From assembly GCA_019055375.1 (NCBI GenBank), contig JAHQIW010004047.1:62001-126000 (forward strand): DNA of 64,000 nucleotides, written 5' to 3'. Under the pieces are notes generated by a model, which did not search any database, was not told where the DNA came from, and saw nothing but the letters and a program-made list of their open reading frames with translations. Below, piece after piece: positions 1 through 9,355 of the stretch. The stretch comes from Parelaphostrongylus tenuis. Taxonomy: Eukaryota > Nematoda > Chromadorea > Rhabditida > Metastrongylidae. A program made the translations under genes and the position numbers. The first letter of the stretch is position 1; each line of letters begins with the position of its first letter.

Positions 1-1788
1 GTCGACCGCGGCTTGCGCTGCGATCGGCACGACGCTTAGGCGAAGCCGAAACACGGCGACGACGAGGTGACGGTGATCGACGACTCACGCGCTCACCTAT
101 GATTGAATTCTTTCGAGTACACTAATTATAAAATCCCTTAATGCTCTCAAAACTTCACAAAATCTTACCGGCCCCCACGCTCAGCACGAGCTCTTGCCGG
201 CGAGCGACGCGGTGAGCGAGAACGACCACGAGTACTAGTGCCCTGGAAAAAACAATTTCTTATAACATCAGCAATACGAAAGATCAGACGTACCTTTCCA
301 GAATCCCTTTTGGTACGAGGAGATGGAGAGCGCGAAGAACTTGAACTACTTGATGAACGAGAAGAACCAGACGATCCACTGAAAAAAAGAACTCAGGAGA
401 AAAGAAAACGAAAGGAAGTGGACTGTAAATTCACATGTCGGTTCTTTATAACTATAAGGGATAAAGGATAAAAAGGATAAAGTTTTCGGCGTTGATCAAT
501 CCCTGAGGGATACGCCATGCATTTGACTTCAATTTTAACTTCGTTTGAGGTGATAGAATGCATATCTGGCCTTTTACAATGACTCGCGGTAGCCTCCCGC
601 TGTAGCGAGTCAGTGCTGCTTATCCTCCCAGATAAGTTTGAAACCTGCTCTGGTACCAATTTACCAACCCCGGAGGGATGGATGGCTTGGTGAGCCATGA
701 GCGCGAGATTGAACCATTGACCTCGTGTGCGACGCAGAGCACCTCTAACCACTGCGCCACATGCGCTCTTACTATACTGACTATAAGGGAACAAATGGAA
801 AACCGACCTCATTCGCTGGAAAGAGACTTTTCATGAGAGTTTTAGTAACCAATCGAAAGCTAACACTTTAGGCTACAGCGCCCAGTCGCCGTTACTTGAA
901 AAAGCCTTTTTGACGTTGCTACAGAACGAGATTTCTTGCGGCAGACGCGGATATTTCTCACGAGACAGAGCTTTTCCTTTGCTTTTCAAGATATAAGCAA
1001 AGTGTTGGATTCAAATAATTACGCTATCGAATGATCATTAACAGTCCAAAAAAAGATCTCTGTCCAGCGAGAACTAGCGCTTCTGGGACATAATTTTAAA
1101 TGGAGATCACAGCGTTTTGAGAACGCTTTGAAAAACCGGCCATGTGGGGCGATAGCCGGAAGTTTTGGCTTTCGGATGCTTACTAACACTCCTACGAAAA
1201 CTCCTCCAGCGAATGAGCTGGGTTGTTCACTTGCTTCCCTTATAACCACAAAAGAACTCATTTAACTAGCCAACATTCTCTCAATTATCCATTTTAACTC
1301 AGAGATCTGCGTGGTGAGCAAAAACACGGCCTCAGGCGGGAATCGGACCCGCGTTTCATCCTATCCGGGGACGCGTGGTCTACCACTACACCACCGAGGC
1401 ACATTTGCACGATTACTCATTTTTCAACATCTCTCTGTTAGCTATCAGCCACCAACCTTAAACAGGTTTGGTCGAATATGCGATTTCGCTTTATAAACCC
1501 AGTGAGCTGGCAGCCACTGCGAAATTATCCATTTTTTTTTTCAAAGATTGGTATGACTATAGATTCAGCGATGTTGAGTGATACACTAAACTTTAAACCT
1601 CGAGGACGACCCTTCTTATCCCTATCCGCGGAGCGCCTGCTCTGCTACCACTCTCTCTGCGATACAAGGTATAGTTATATTGAGGACTGGAACGAGTACC
1701 TGCTCGAGGAGCTGCCAGAGGAGGACGAGCTGCTGGACGACGCTGAACGAGAACGGCGTTTCTTTTCCTCTTCCTTTTTTTCGACCAT
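1..1788 (-). CDS. RS-domain (Arg/Ser-rich) protein, N-terminal part, runs off the left edge
   Basis: Seen: three minus-strand exons join in phase, 1788-1700, 378-294 and 242-169, with good acceptors (TTTCAG, TTTTTTTCAG, TTTTCCAG) and GT donors. The start ATG directly follows an acceptor AG at 1789-1791, which suggests spliced-leader trans-splicing. The protein opens MVEKKEEEKKRRSRSAS, continues with a long serine run, then SRSPSPRTKRD and TRGRSRSPRRSPARAR. A further frame at 96-1 reads RRSPSPRRRR and is clearly RS-like, but its phase does not fit the third exon, so one junction is unresolved. Known: Ser runs followed by RS repeats are typical of nuclear splicing and exon-junction factors such as RNPS1 and SRRM proteins; no RRM is visible because the gene leaves the window. 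The 1.3-kb first intron holds a SINE, a TIR element and a tRNA-like sequence. Inference: a splicing-associated SR protein; the exact family is uncertain. Confidence 0.62.
466..770 (-). mobile_element. tRNA-headed SINE, full-length copy
   Basis: The right end is the head. Read on the minus strand it has a Pol III A box (TGGCGCAGTGGTTAGAGG) and a B box resembling GGTTCAATCTC. The body ends at the left in a GATAAAG/GGATAAA tail. The same roughly 300-bp unit recurs at 2034, 6330, 12515, 12895, 13205, 26519 and 55741. It lies in the first intron of the RS-protein gene. Confidence 0.75.
783..1246. mobile_element. Non-autonomous TIR DNA transposon, family T (copy 1)
   Basis: The left end reads TATAAGGGAACAAATGGAAA and the right end is its reverse complement with some changes (ending CCCTTATA). 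Pairing extends through a module containing ACTAACACTCCTA. Related elements with the same ends lie at 15705-16209 and 30141-30969, and divergent ends lie near 36105 and 40508. No transposase frame is visible inside. Confidence 0.65.
1329..1400 (-). tRNA. tRNA-like sequence with a complete cloverleaf; probably a tRNA-derived repeat
   Basis: On the minus strand the acceptor GCCTCGG pairs with CTGAGGC. The D stem is GTG/CAC, the anticodon stem CGTCC/GGATG and the T stem GCGGG/CCCGC; total 72 nt. The anticodon loop is CCGGATA, so the anticodon would read GGA, but position 33 is C instead of the nearly universal U. No long variable arm is present, unlike a real tRNA-Ser. Relatives at 5353, 8695, 8968, 10727 and 15115 are more decayed. 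Best read as a young member of a tRNA-derived repeat family, although a functional tRNA cannot be excluded. Confidence 0.45.
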
Positions 1789-2033
1789 CTGAAAATGGAC
1801 CAGGATTTCTTCGTTTTGGGCTAAGCCTGAGAATTTTAAGACAACCGAGGACAACGAATGGAACGAAGAAAGGGATGTGAAAGGAGGGAGATGACCACCG
1901 AGGCTCGCCACGACCCAACGAAACGGAAAAGGTTGGAACTCGTCGCTGCGGTGCGGTCGCGACGCGGGTGGCCTTGGGTCTTCGTTGGAAATGGAGCGCG
2001 TATACTCACGGATTTCTTGCTAGTCCTGTAGAT

Positions 2034-2330
2034 ACGGAGCGCCTGGGCCGCAGTGGTTAGAGGGTGCTCTGCAAGACGCTCTGGTCGATGGTTTCGATCT
2101 CGCGCTTTTGGCTCACCAACTTTCATCCCTTTAGGATAGTGGATTGGTGCCAGATTCGTCTGGGACCGTAACAGCGTCGACTTGATACGTCGCTAGGGGC
2201 ACCGAGGGCATTGTAAAGGCCAGATTTATGTATTCAATCACTCAAACAATGCAGCAAGTGGAGGCAAATGCATGACGCATTCCTCAGGGATCGGCCGAAA
2301 CCGAGAGCTTCATCCACTTATCGTTTTCAC
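2034..2330 (+). mobile_element. tRNA-headed SINE, diverged copy
   Basis: The head contains CCGCAGTGGTTAGAGGG and GGTTTCGATCTCGCGC. The body has ATTGTAAAGGCCAGA, and the 3' end has CAGGGATCGGCCGAAACCG, matching the SINE at 466-770 in the opposite orientation. Confidence 0.6.
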
Positions 2331-2942
2331 CATCTAGCTACGAGATCTAGAAGAAGAATGATTCGCGAATACGTAATAGAGGTGCTGCTTGCAGATGTCG
2401 GCTTTATATTGTATCAGCCAGGTACGGTGTGGAGCAGTGGCTAGTGATGCGATATATCAGAAATAGGGTGATAGGTAAGGTGGTGGCTTGATCCCCTCCC
2501 ACAACACTCCGTTGAAATCAGTCAACGAACACCTTAGGAGATCCCTCAGCTCAGCTATTTGAAGATTGAAAAGAGAATCGCCTCGACCGGCATTCTAAAA
2601 TCACAAAGAGGTCGAAAGTCCTCAAGCAGCACTCGAAGCCAGATGTGAAGCATTCGAAGATTTCTGTGGAGGATCAATACGAGCAAACAAATGAATGCAA
2701 GGAGTGCAGTGAAGCGCACTGTTAATTGTGATGACAGGGATCATGTGATGATAGATTAGTTGTACTAGCCGGTCAAGGTAGTCGATTGGAGGTATGGACA
2801 TATGATACCGGCGTAACATCGTAAGCCATGCAGTCAACAATCAATCACTTTGACAGACCACGGCCTCAAATGATCTTTTCACTTGACGTAGAGTGATACT
2901 TGTTCGACACAGATTGCTGATTGTGGCAGAGGTGAGCCGTAG

Positions 2943-3002
2943 GGCATGTGGCACTGATGAGGCGTGCAAGAATACGCCGAAACATATACCACTAGAGATG
3001 CC
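2943..3002 (+). ncRNA. Hammerhead ribozyme-like motif
   Basis: The core CTGATGA is at 2954-2960. It is followed by a five-pair stem II GGCGT/ACGCC with no extra nucleotide, then GAAAC. Flanks GGCAT and ATGCC at the outer ends, and GG/CC near the core, can form stem I. Stem III is ACAU, one transition away from the self-complementary ACGU seen in the other copies. This is one of the cleanest cores in the window. No PLE coding sequence is visible beside it. Confidence 0.6.
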
Positions 3003-4074
3003 TTTATCGGACCTCTCAAAGACTAAAACATTCCATCAGATCAAGCGGTTGTTGTTAAGGAGACAACTTTAGCGTCCTATGCCTCTTTCCCATGCTAGGG
3101 AGTGCTTGACGTAACTGAGGTGTCGCACCGTGTCTCAGCAACACAGCAGCACTCTGATGGAACTATCAGTCAAGGAAAACAAGGAATCGAGGAGAACACT
3201 GCCCGTGACGTGGTTGAAGACTTCTTCGAGGCTAGAAACCTCATCATGATGCTGCCCTTTTCCTCAATTGTCCTTTCGCATCATCGTTATCTGCGTTTTC
3301 TGGAATTGCGTCTCCTAGGTAAACCTCATATTATCAGTCTCGATAATTGCTATATTATCTGAAAGTCGCCAAATCATTTGTCAGGAAGAAGATTTTCCAT
3401 ATGGTATCCTCTTTTTCTCGCTGAATCTACTTGAAATCATCTCTGCTTTTCTGAGTCTTCTATAAAAGATGACGGTATCATCTACAAATCAAGGGTCTAA
3501 TAGATATTAATTCTCTTGGAAATCCCTTCTCATTGATTTCGTCCTCCTCGATGTTAGATTTAGTAAAGCGCTTCTGTCTAGTTGGCCATCTTCTCTGTAC
3601 GGGAAAGCAGTCAACTCCGGTTTGTGGTGCGGTTGACTTCCACTGAAGTCATAGCGAGTTAAACGCAAAATTAACGCCGTCTCAGGGCACATCACGAGAA
3701 ATTAAGCGTTGTTAGTGGTACGTTAATGATTCAGTTCGCTCCGCTAGCTCCTGGTTATCTCGTTCTCTGGTGTTGGGGTTTAGTGTACAATATGGACTTC
3801 ATCCTTCAGGAAGACAGTTTAAGCCAGGAAGGAGACCACTATCTTCATCCAGAACTTCAATTGAGAACAAAACTGTACTGCGAATTGTCGTCATGAAAGA
3901 GAACTAATCGCATAGGGCAAATCGACTCTAATAACTGTAGGGAATATCTTGGAAAGGGTTCTCGAAGACTTCAGGACAATGAAGCTCGTCTATTTGGCAA
4001 CATCCCAGCTAAATAATAAAGTATGATGAAGCTGACAAGTTCCTCTCTGAGGACGACGAAATTGTCTGTCTGGT

Positions 4075-4560
4075 AAAATCTTTCAAGCCTTTCGTAAGGT
4101 GTTTTATAGCATTCCGAGTGCTAGATGTCGTTTGTGGCTTTCTAGTCAAGCCTCATCACTAACACGCCATTCGGCTACTCGCCCCTACTATAGGGAACGG
4201 CGCCAAACATGCTACTTCTCTGCGTCGGGTGAAAAGATCACCCAAAGTGATGTCCTTTCAGAGTGACTGATTGTCGATTGTATTTGCGCGCTTACGGCTG
4301 TTTCACTAATATATATAGTATATATCTATCTATATATACCTATATCTAATATACTATATATACTTCAATCGCTATTCTGAGCTTCGTTAAAAATTGTAAT
4401 ACAGTCTGATAGAATGTTTTAAAGCTTTCACGAGGTCTGTGTACAGCACCTCTAGTGCTAGAACGTACGTTTCAGCTTTCTAGCAAGCTTCATGCAGTAG
4501 CACATGCCATTCGGCTACTTGCTCCTACTATAGGGAATCGACACCGACTATGGAAAGTGC
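4075..4560. repeat. Two diverged direct repeats flanking an AT microsatellite
   Basis: Segments at about 4075-4215 and 4428-4560 share the order: a GTGCTAG-containing module, TTTCTAG, then GCCATTCGGCTAC and CCTACTATAGGGAA. The spacer holds an AT-rich microsatellite with many ATAT steps. Family unknown. Confidence 0.5.
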
Positions 4561-4898
4561 TTAAAACATTCTCTCAGACCATATTGAATTTCGCCACCTG
4601 ACCGGCCAGTATTGATAGCTTAATATTGGTTTCGAATCTTGTTATATACTTTTCCTAGTTCACTGCAAAGTGGCAAGGTGTGGCACATGTGCGATAATAA
4701 ATTCACTGGATTAGGAAACAGTACTTGATGGACATTGCGGGCCCATTTTCAAACATTCCGAAATCTCGTTCACATCCGAATCCGACTTCTATTCGTTACG
4801 TTCCTATGACATTTGACCTGATATCACTAGGGCAACTGGCGCTATTTTTCCCGGGAATGGTTATCACAACACGAATGTGAGTCGAATTCTCTCACAGA

Positions 4899-5177
4899 AT
4901 GATGTGCCACAAAGGGCATCCTCCTGTGGTTCAATTTCTGTTTGGAAGATGGGCTTTTTATTACGCGTCAAAATTATTAGTGCCTCTCGTTACGAACAAT
5001 TTCCATCGAGTCCTTATTTCGTTTCGGTCAACTAAAAATCAGCAGTTGGATAAGACTTTCCCTGAATTTGGAGGACGAGATAAACCCTGGTTAGGCAGAC
5101 TGACTTGGCATGACAAGGTTTTTGTCAACACTGTGAACACATTGTTAACTCGACATGATGAAATCTTGCATGGATAA
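4899..5177 (+). CDS. Uncharacterised 92-codon open frame
   Basis: The frame starts MMCHKGHPPVVQFLFGRW and contains DKTFPEFGGRDKPWLG and TWHDKVFVNTVNTLL. Composition is protein-like, but no family is recognised and no splice partners were found. It may be a fragment of an old transposon gene or a chance frame. Confidence 0.2.
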   Translation: MMCHKGHPPVVQFLFGRWAFYYASKLLVPLVTNNFHRVLISFRSTKNQQLDKTFPEFGGRDKPWLGRLTWHDKVFVNTVNTLLTRHDEILHG

Positions 5178-5352
5178 TCTGCTATGTGATCTGAAGATAA
5201 CAAACCTTCACTTTGCTAAGTTAGAAAACAAATGTTGCTCATTGAATCCTAAGCGTTCAATTACATGTGATTGGTCGTGATCTTTGTCTTAAAGCAGTCA
5301 TCTGACTTTCTCTTTGTATACCAAACAGAACTGAGTGGTGGTCAATAATTCG

Positions 5353-5423
5353 ACCTCGGACGGGAGTTGAACCCGTGTTTCACTACATACCAGGGACGCG
5401 TGCTACCATTACACCACCGAGGC
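5353..5423 (-). pseudogene. tRNA-like repeat (decayed anticodon arm)
   Basis: The acceptor GCCTCGG/CCGAGGT, D stem GTG/CAC and T arm ACGGG-TTCAACT-CCCGT are intact, but the expected 3' anticodon strand does not pair with CGTCC. Same family as 1329-1400. Flanking sequence contains the TGAGTGGT module shared with the other tRNA-like copies. Confidence 0.55.
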
Positions 5424-6112
5424 AACCACTCAATTCTCTAAGTATATTTGAAACATCATAACACTGCGAGAAAGCAGTGAACACATATCTTGGATTTTCC
5501 TCTTTGCAGTACTATAAGCACAAAACGGTAAGTAATGTCTATTGTGTGTTGTTTGTGTGCTCGGATTGTTACCTGAGCACAACTTCGTATTGTTACTACG
5601 ACCATCGCAGGACGTTCGCAGCCCGTGAGAAGGATTGTAAAAGGACATTAGTAGTTCCTAGCCACTCTCGCAATTTTTTCTCGCACCTATAGTAATCACT
5701 CGTAGCGAGAATGTTGAAGAAAAAAGAAGCGCGGGTAGAGTCGTTACTCAGATTGCTTGCCCAAATTTGTATCGAAATCGTCTGAGTGTTGTCCAAGATA
5801 CGAACCTATAAATCAACCAATCATGAACTAGTGACCGTCGCATTTTGTATCTTATTCTTTGCTCCTTTTGCAAATGTTGAAAGTACAAAGTGAAATAGAA
5901 CTCTTTACTTCTTCACAAAATTCAAAAACTAGGAACAGTAAAAAAACGATGAACAAGAGACTAATCTGTTCGCATAATCAAAGATATTCAATACAGAACT
6001 CACTGAAGGACGACCTGAATTATGTGCCTATGCCCTATGCTCACAAATGAAAGACTTTATAAGACATAATAGCTTCAATATAGTAGGGAATGACGACGGC
6101 TCTCAACAATTC

Positions 6113-8188
6113 TTATTTCAGACATTTGGTTAAATTAATCCCTTCACTGATTAGGGCAAACAGTTCTCGAATCTCTGGTGGGTTCTCGCAGCGGTCCAGT
6201 TGCTCGCAAGCCCATTTCAGTTTTCGATTTACAGCGAGTAACACTGTCGCATACTCATCGGATGAGTGAGAGGCAAGCTGTAACAGTAAGCTAAAAATCT
6301 ATATAATTCTTTGGTCAGTGAAAAATAGGACATAACTCTTGGCCGTTGATCGATCCCTTCAATCTCTCAAAGATGAGTCGTGTATTCGACTTTATCAAGC
6401 TTCGTTTAAGGCCTCTGGGTGCACATATGACCTTTACAATGACCTCGCGGTGACCCACCGACATACCAGATCAGTGCAGTTTTTTTTATCCTGACTAAAT
6501 CTGTTACCGCTTCAACGAGCTCCGGTGAGATGAAGGCTTGGTGAACCTTGAGCGCGAGATCGAACTGACCACGTGTGCATTGCTGCGCACCTCTAACCAT
6601 TATGCTCTCTCTAACCAATATAAAATTAGAAAGTGTTGAATAAAGCACCGTTGGTAAGCACAAACTACTTATTATCGCTTACTTGTGCTATCACTTGAGA
6701 TGAGTGACAGAGTCGTTGAAACGTAATCCATTGCATTTTGAGAACAAAATCTAAAGGACCAAGCTTTCGCCCTCTGTCCGGAGGGATACACCATACACTC
6801 GACTTCATCAAGCTCGCTTCAGATGACTGAATGCGTATCTGACCTTTCCAATGACTCACGGTGGCTTACCGATGTATCAAATCAGTCCTCCCACAAGTCT
6901 AACACCATTTTATTGAAAACTCATCGAAAATGGCAGATATCAAGTCTGCTATCTACACGGAGACGTGATTTACTGATAGTTCTCATAAGTCGGCTAGACA
7001 CATCGCTTTCATCCGTCGCACGTTCAAGCGATACTAATACTAATTCTGTCACTTATATTAGTTTGTTCCTCCGAACGTTGTGTCGTCAACTACAATATAT
7101 CGAAGTAGTAAAGAGGTGGTCTACAGAATGTATATTTTAGCGAGAAACCTTTGTGGAATTGTTTCAAGGTGCAAACTCGTATGTTTTAGCGAGAAACCTT
7201 TGTGTAATTGTTTCAAGGTGCAGACTCACGGGCATCTATAGCAGAACAATATCAGTGGAAGTTCATAAAATGATAAGCTGGAACTAACATCGAAGTTATT
7301 CTGACGAGAAGTCATGAGAACAGCATCGTGCGATCTTGACTCATTATTCGATTTCATCGATGTCTCACCAAAATCTTGCATAGGTCCTTCCGCCCATGTC
7401 TTTCTTTCGACATCAACAATCCGTACCTTCAAAAAACAGCGTCATCTAAGTTATGCCCCTTCCTAACACACTAGTTTCTACCATATTTTACTATTTCCAA
7501 TTAGCCTTCTAATAATATTATAAACTGGTATCTAATTAGACTGTGGATTCGATATTTTTATATAGAACTTTCTATAGGAACTCTCTTTCTTCCCTCCTCT
7601 CCGTCTCCCTCTTTCTCTATCTCTACCTCTCTCCAGAACTTACCGGATTCTGTCCTTGTTGAGATTTTTCTGCTGCTAGGAGAACGTTTCCAGGAGTGAC
7701 TCCGTCAGCAGTCATATCTGAAACAAAATCACATGCGAAGTAGAATGATAACTGGTGATAATGAAAAGTCTCCATTGAATACCTAACGGTACTTCTGCTA
7801 CTAGACGAGAGCCTTCTTTGGTACGCTCATTATAAAGTTCACATGTCACGCAATTACGCACACCGTTACGATTTTCCATGAGAATACCCTAAAAAGAGAT
7901 TATCATTTGGCAAAAGGTGGTTGAAGGCAATGGAGCCGAAACTATGTACACTTATGAATAGTAAGAGGAGTGATAAGATGGCGTAGAAATAAGAAGTCGA
8001 CTACACACACTGCAAACATCACAATAGGCATCGAGCATGGTCAGTCCTCGAAGTAGAAGCTCGCCCATTCTTCGAGACACATCGTCTCTAAACTGATCCC
8101 GACAGCGTTGAGCTTCTGATAGTTGTTCCTGTAGATAAGTACAATTTAGAGGAACTTCAATATCGAACTCATTAACAATGCCCGACAT
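6113..8188 (-). CDS. ZNRD2: ZNRD2/SSSCA1-type zinc-ribbon protein (five exons)
   Basis: Seen: exons 8188-8009, 7888-7783, 7717-7644, 7426-7289 and 6277-6113 join in phase to about 220 residues ending in TAA. Residues about 40-60 read VSRRMGELLLRGLTMLDAYC, the hallmark of the family. A zinc ribbon follows: CDVC, then ILMENRNGVRN, then CVTC (CxxC...CxxC across the first intron). The middle (WAEGPMQDFGETSMKSN) looks disordered. The last exon, VLLAVNRKLKWACEQLDRC onward, matches the C-terminal helical region known in ZNRD2. The ATG lies 13 nt after an acceptor (TATATTCAG, 8202-8210), compatible with trans-splicing. Known: ZNRD2 is a small conserved protein linked to centromere and microtubule biology and tankyrase. 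The donor after NNFD (GTTAGT) and the exon-4 acceptor (TTTTGAAG) are the weaker calls. The fourth intron carries SINE fragments. Confidence 0.83.
6330..6612 (-). mobile_element. tRNA-headed SINE
   Basis: Diverged copy in the last intron of the ZNRD2 gene. It has the CCTCTAACCATTATGCTC head on the right and the GTTGATCGATCCCTTC end on the left. A headless fragment of the same SINE lies at about 6750-6900 (GATACACCATACACTCGAC, CCTTTCCAATGACTCACGG). Confidence 0.6.
7133..7226. repeat. Tandem duplication of a roughly 47-bp unit
   Basis: Two adjacent copies contain TTTTAGCGAGAAACCTTTGT and TTGTTTCAAGGTGCA. They lie in the intron just downstream (on the minus strand) of the fourth ZNRD2 exon. Confidence 0.7.
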
Positions 8189-8201
8189 CAGAGCCAATTT
8201 C

Positions 8202-8210
8202 CTGAATATA
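8202..8210 (-). promoter_or_regulatory. Probable SL trans-splice acceptor of the ZNRD2 gene
   Basis: Minus-strand TATATTCAG ends 13 nt before the chosen ATG (8188-8186). No upstream coding exon joins in frame: the nearest candidate gives a stop. Inferred from position only. Confidence 0.45.
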
Positions 8211-8340
8211 AGTCAAAAAAATGCAGATTAAGCACTAAAGAACTTGCGCTATTCTGTAATACAGGTATACCTCAGTTAACTCTCTTTTCCCATTTGGCAG
8301 AACCATCTCTTCGAAGTTGTTTTGAGTTGAAATATTCCGA

Positions 8341-9355
8341 TTACAAGAATAGTTTCTCTTCTTCCGACACAATCTTCTTCTCGCTGACTCGTCCTCCTCC
8401 ACCAAACCTACGGTGGCCCATATACCCTAGAACTTTATCGGTAAGAAGCGACAAGATAACAAAGGAAATGTGACGAGACGCAATATATACAATAACGACG
8501 AAGACACTGCCATCAAACATGAAAAAATGCGATTCAAACTGTACAAAAAGTAATGGAACATTTGTAAGAGAAATGATAAAGACGAGCGGTCTCGTGATAT
8601 TCAAGAGGACATATGTATATTTCAAACATCTGAAAAGAGCTATCAACAATAGGCTATCACGATTTAAGATTGTTACGTGGCATACTAAACAATCAACCTC
8701 AGCCAGGAATTGAACCAGCGTTTTAGCCATAAGGGGAGCGCGTGCTACCACTTCACCACCGAAGCCACCACTTTGCTACCACTCAGCAGAACTCGGACCT
8801 CACAATGCCGCCAAAAAGCAGTGAAAGAAAGAATTCTTATGAATAAAGCATACAAAGTGGCTGATAGCTCAACTGGGTTTGATGCCGATATGGACTTGCC
8901 AACCCTCTAAAGGTTGATTGCTGATAACTACAACAATATGTATCAAGAGTGATAGCAAAGCGGTGGTCTCGGTATAGTGTAATGGCTAGCACGCGCTCCC
9001 GGTATGTGTGGAACGCGGATTCAACTCTCATCTGAGGTCAAGTATTTTGCACACCACTCAAAAGCATTAGATGCATGATTCAGACAACTTAACACTGCTA
9101 AAGAGCAGTAAAACAGAGGATTTGCTTGAGCAATCATGGTCATCGAGAACCAACAAAAGAACTTCAAAACGATTTTGTCCAAAACTCTTGCTCGTCACCA
9201 AGTTGCATTATTTGATCATAGCCTTCTCTCTTGGCAGAGCCATCCTCACAAAAAGAGAACCTAAAACTACACTTGTGATAAAATGTGATAAGCGTTTCCG
9301 TTTAAAAAAAATGTTTAGTAACATGAAGTAGTATGTCTGCATTAAGAATTTCTAC
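8341..9355. other. Spacer between the ZNRD2 and epg-6 exons
   Basis: The last epg-6 exon should lie here but could not be fixed. A minus-strand frame ending at 8341 (GYMGHRRFGGGGRVSEKK) and one near 8345-8268 (FEEMVLPNGKRELTEVYL) are candidates without a matching splice phase. The middle is occupied by an inverted pair of tRNA-like repeats. Confidence 0.4.
8695..9060. repeat. Inverted pair of tRNA-like repeats
   Basis: A minus-oriented tRNA-like copy (about 8697-8767; A-box-like GGTGAAGTGGTAGCACGC) faces a plus-oriented copy (about 8968-9040; TAGTGTAATGGCTAGCACGC with B-box-like GATTCAACTC). Each is followed by the shared ACCACTCA-type flank. Both have mismatched T stems, so they are not functional tRNAs. 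Confidence 0.55.

Larger units (their letters stand above)
3003..6112. other. Region with no confident gene
   Basis: No multi-exon gene could be supported. It contains a direct repeat (4075-4560), an AT microsatellite (about 4305-4372), one uncharacterised plus-strand frame (4899-5177) and a tRNA-like repeat (5353-5423). The remaining short frames lack splice or homology support. Confidence 0.5.
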
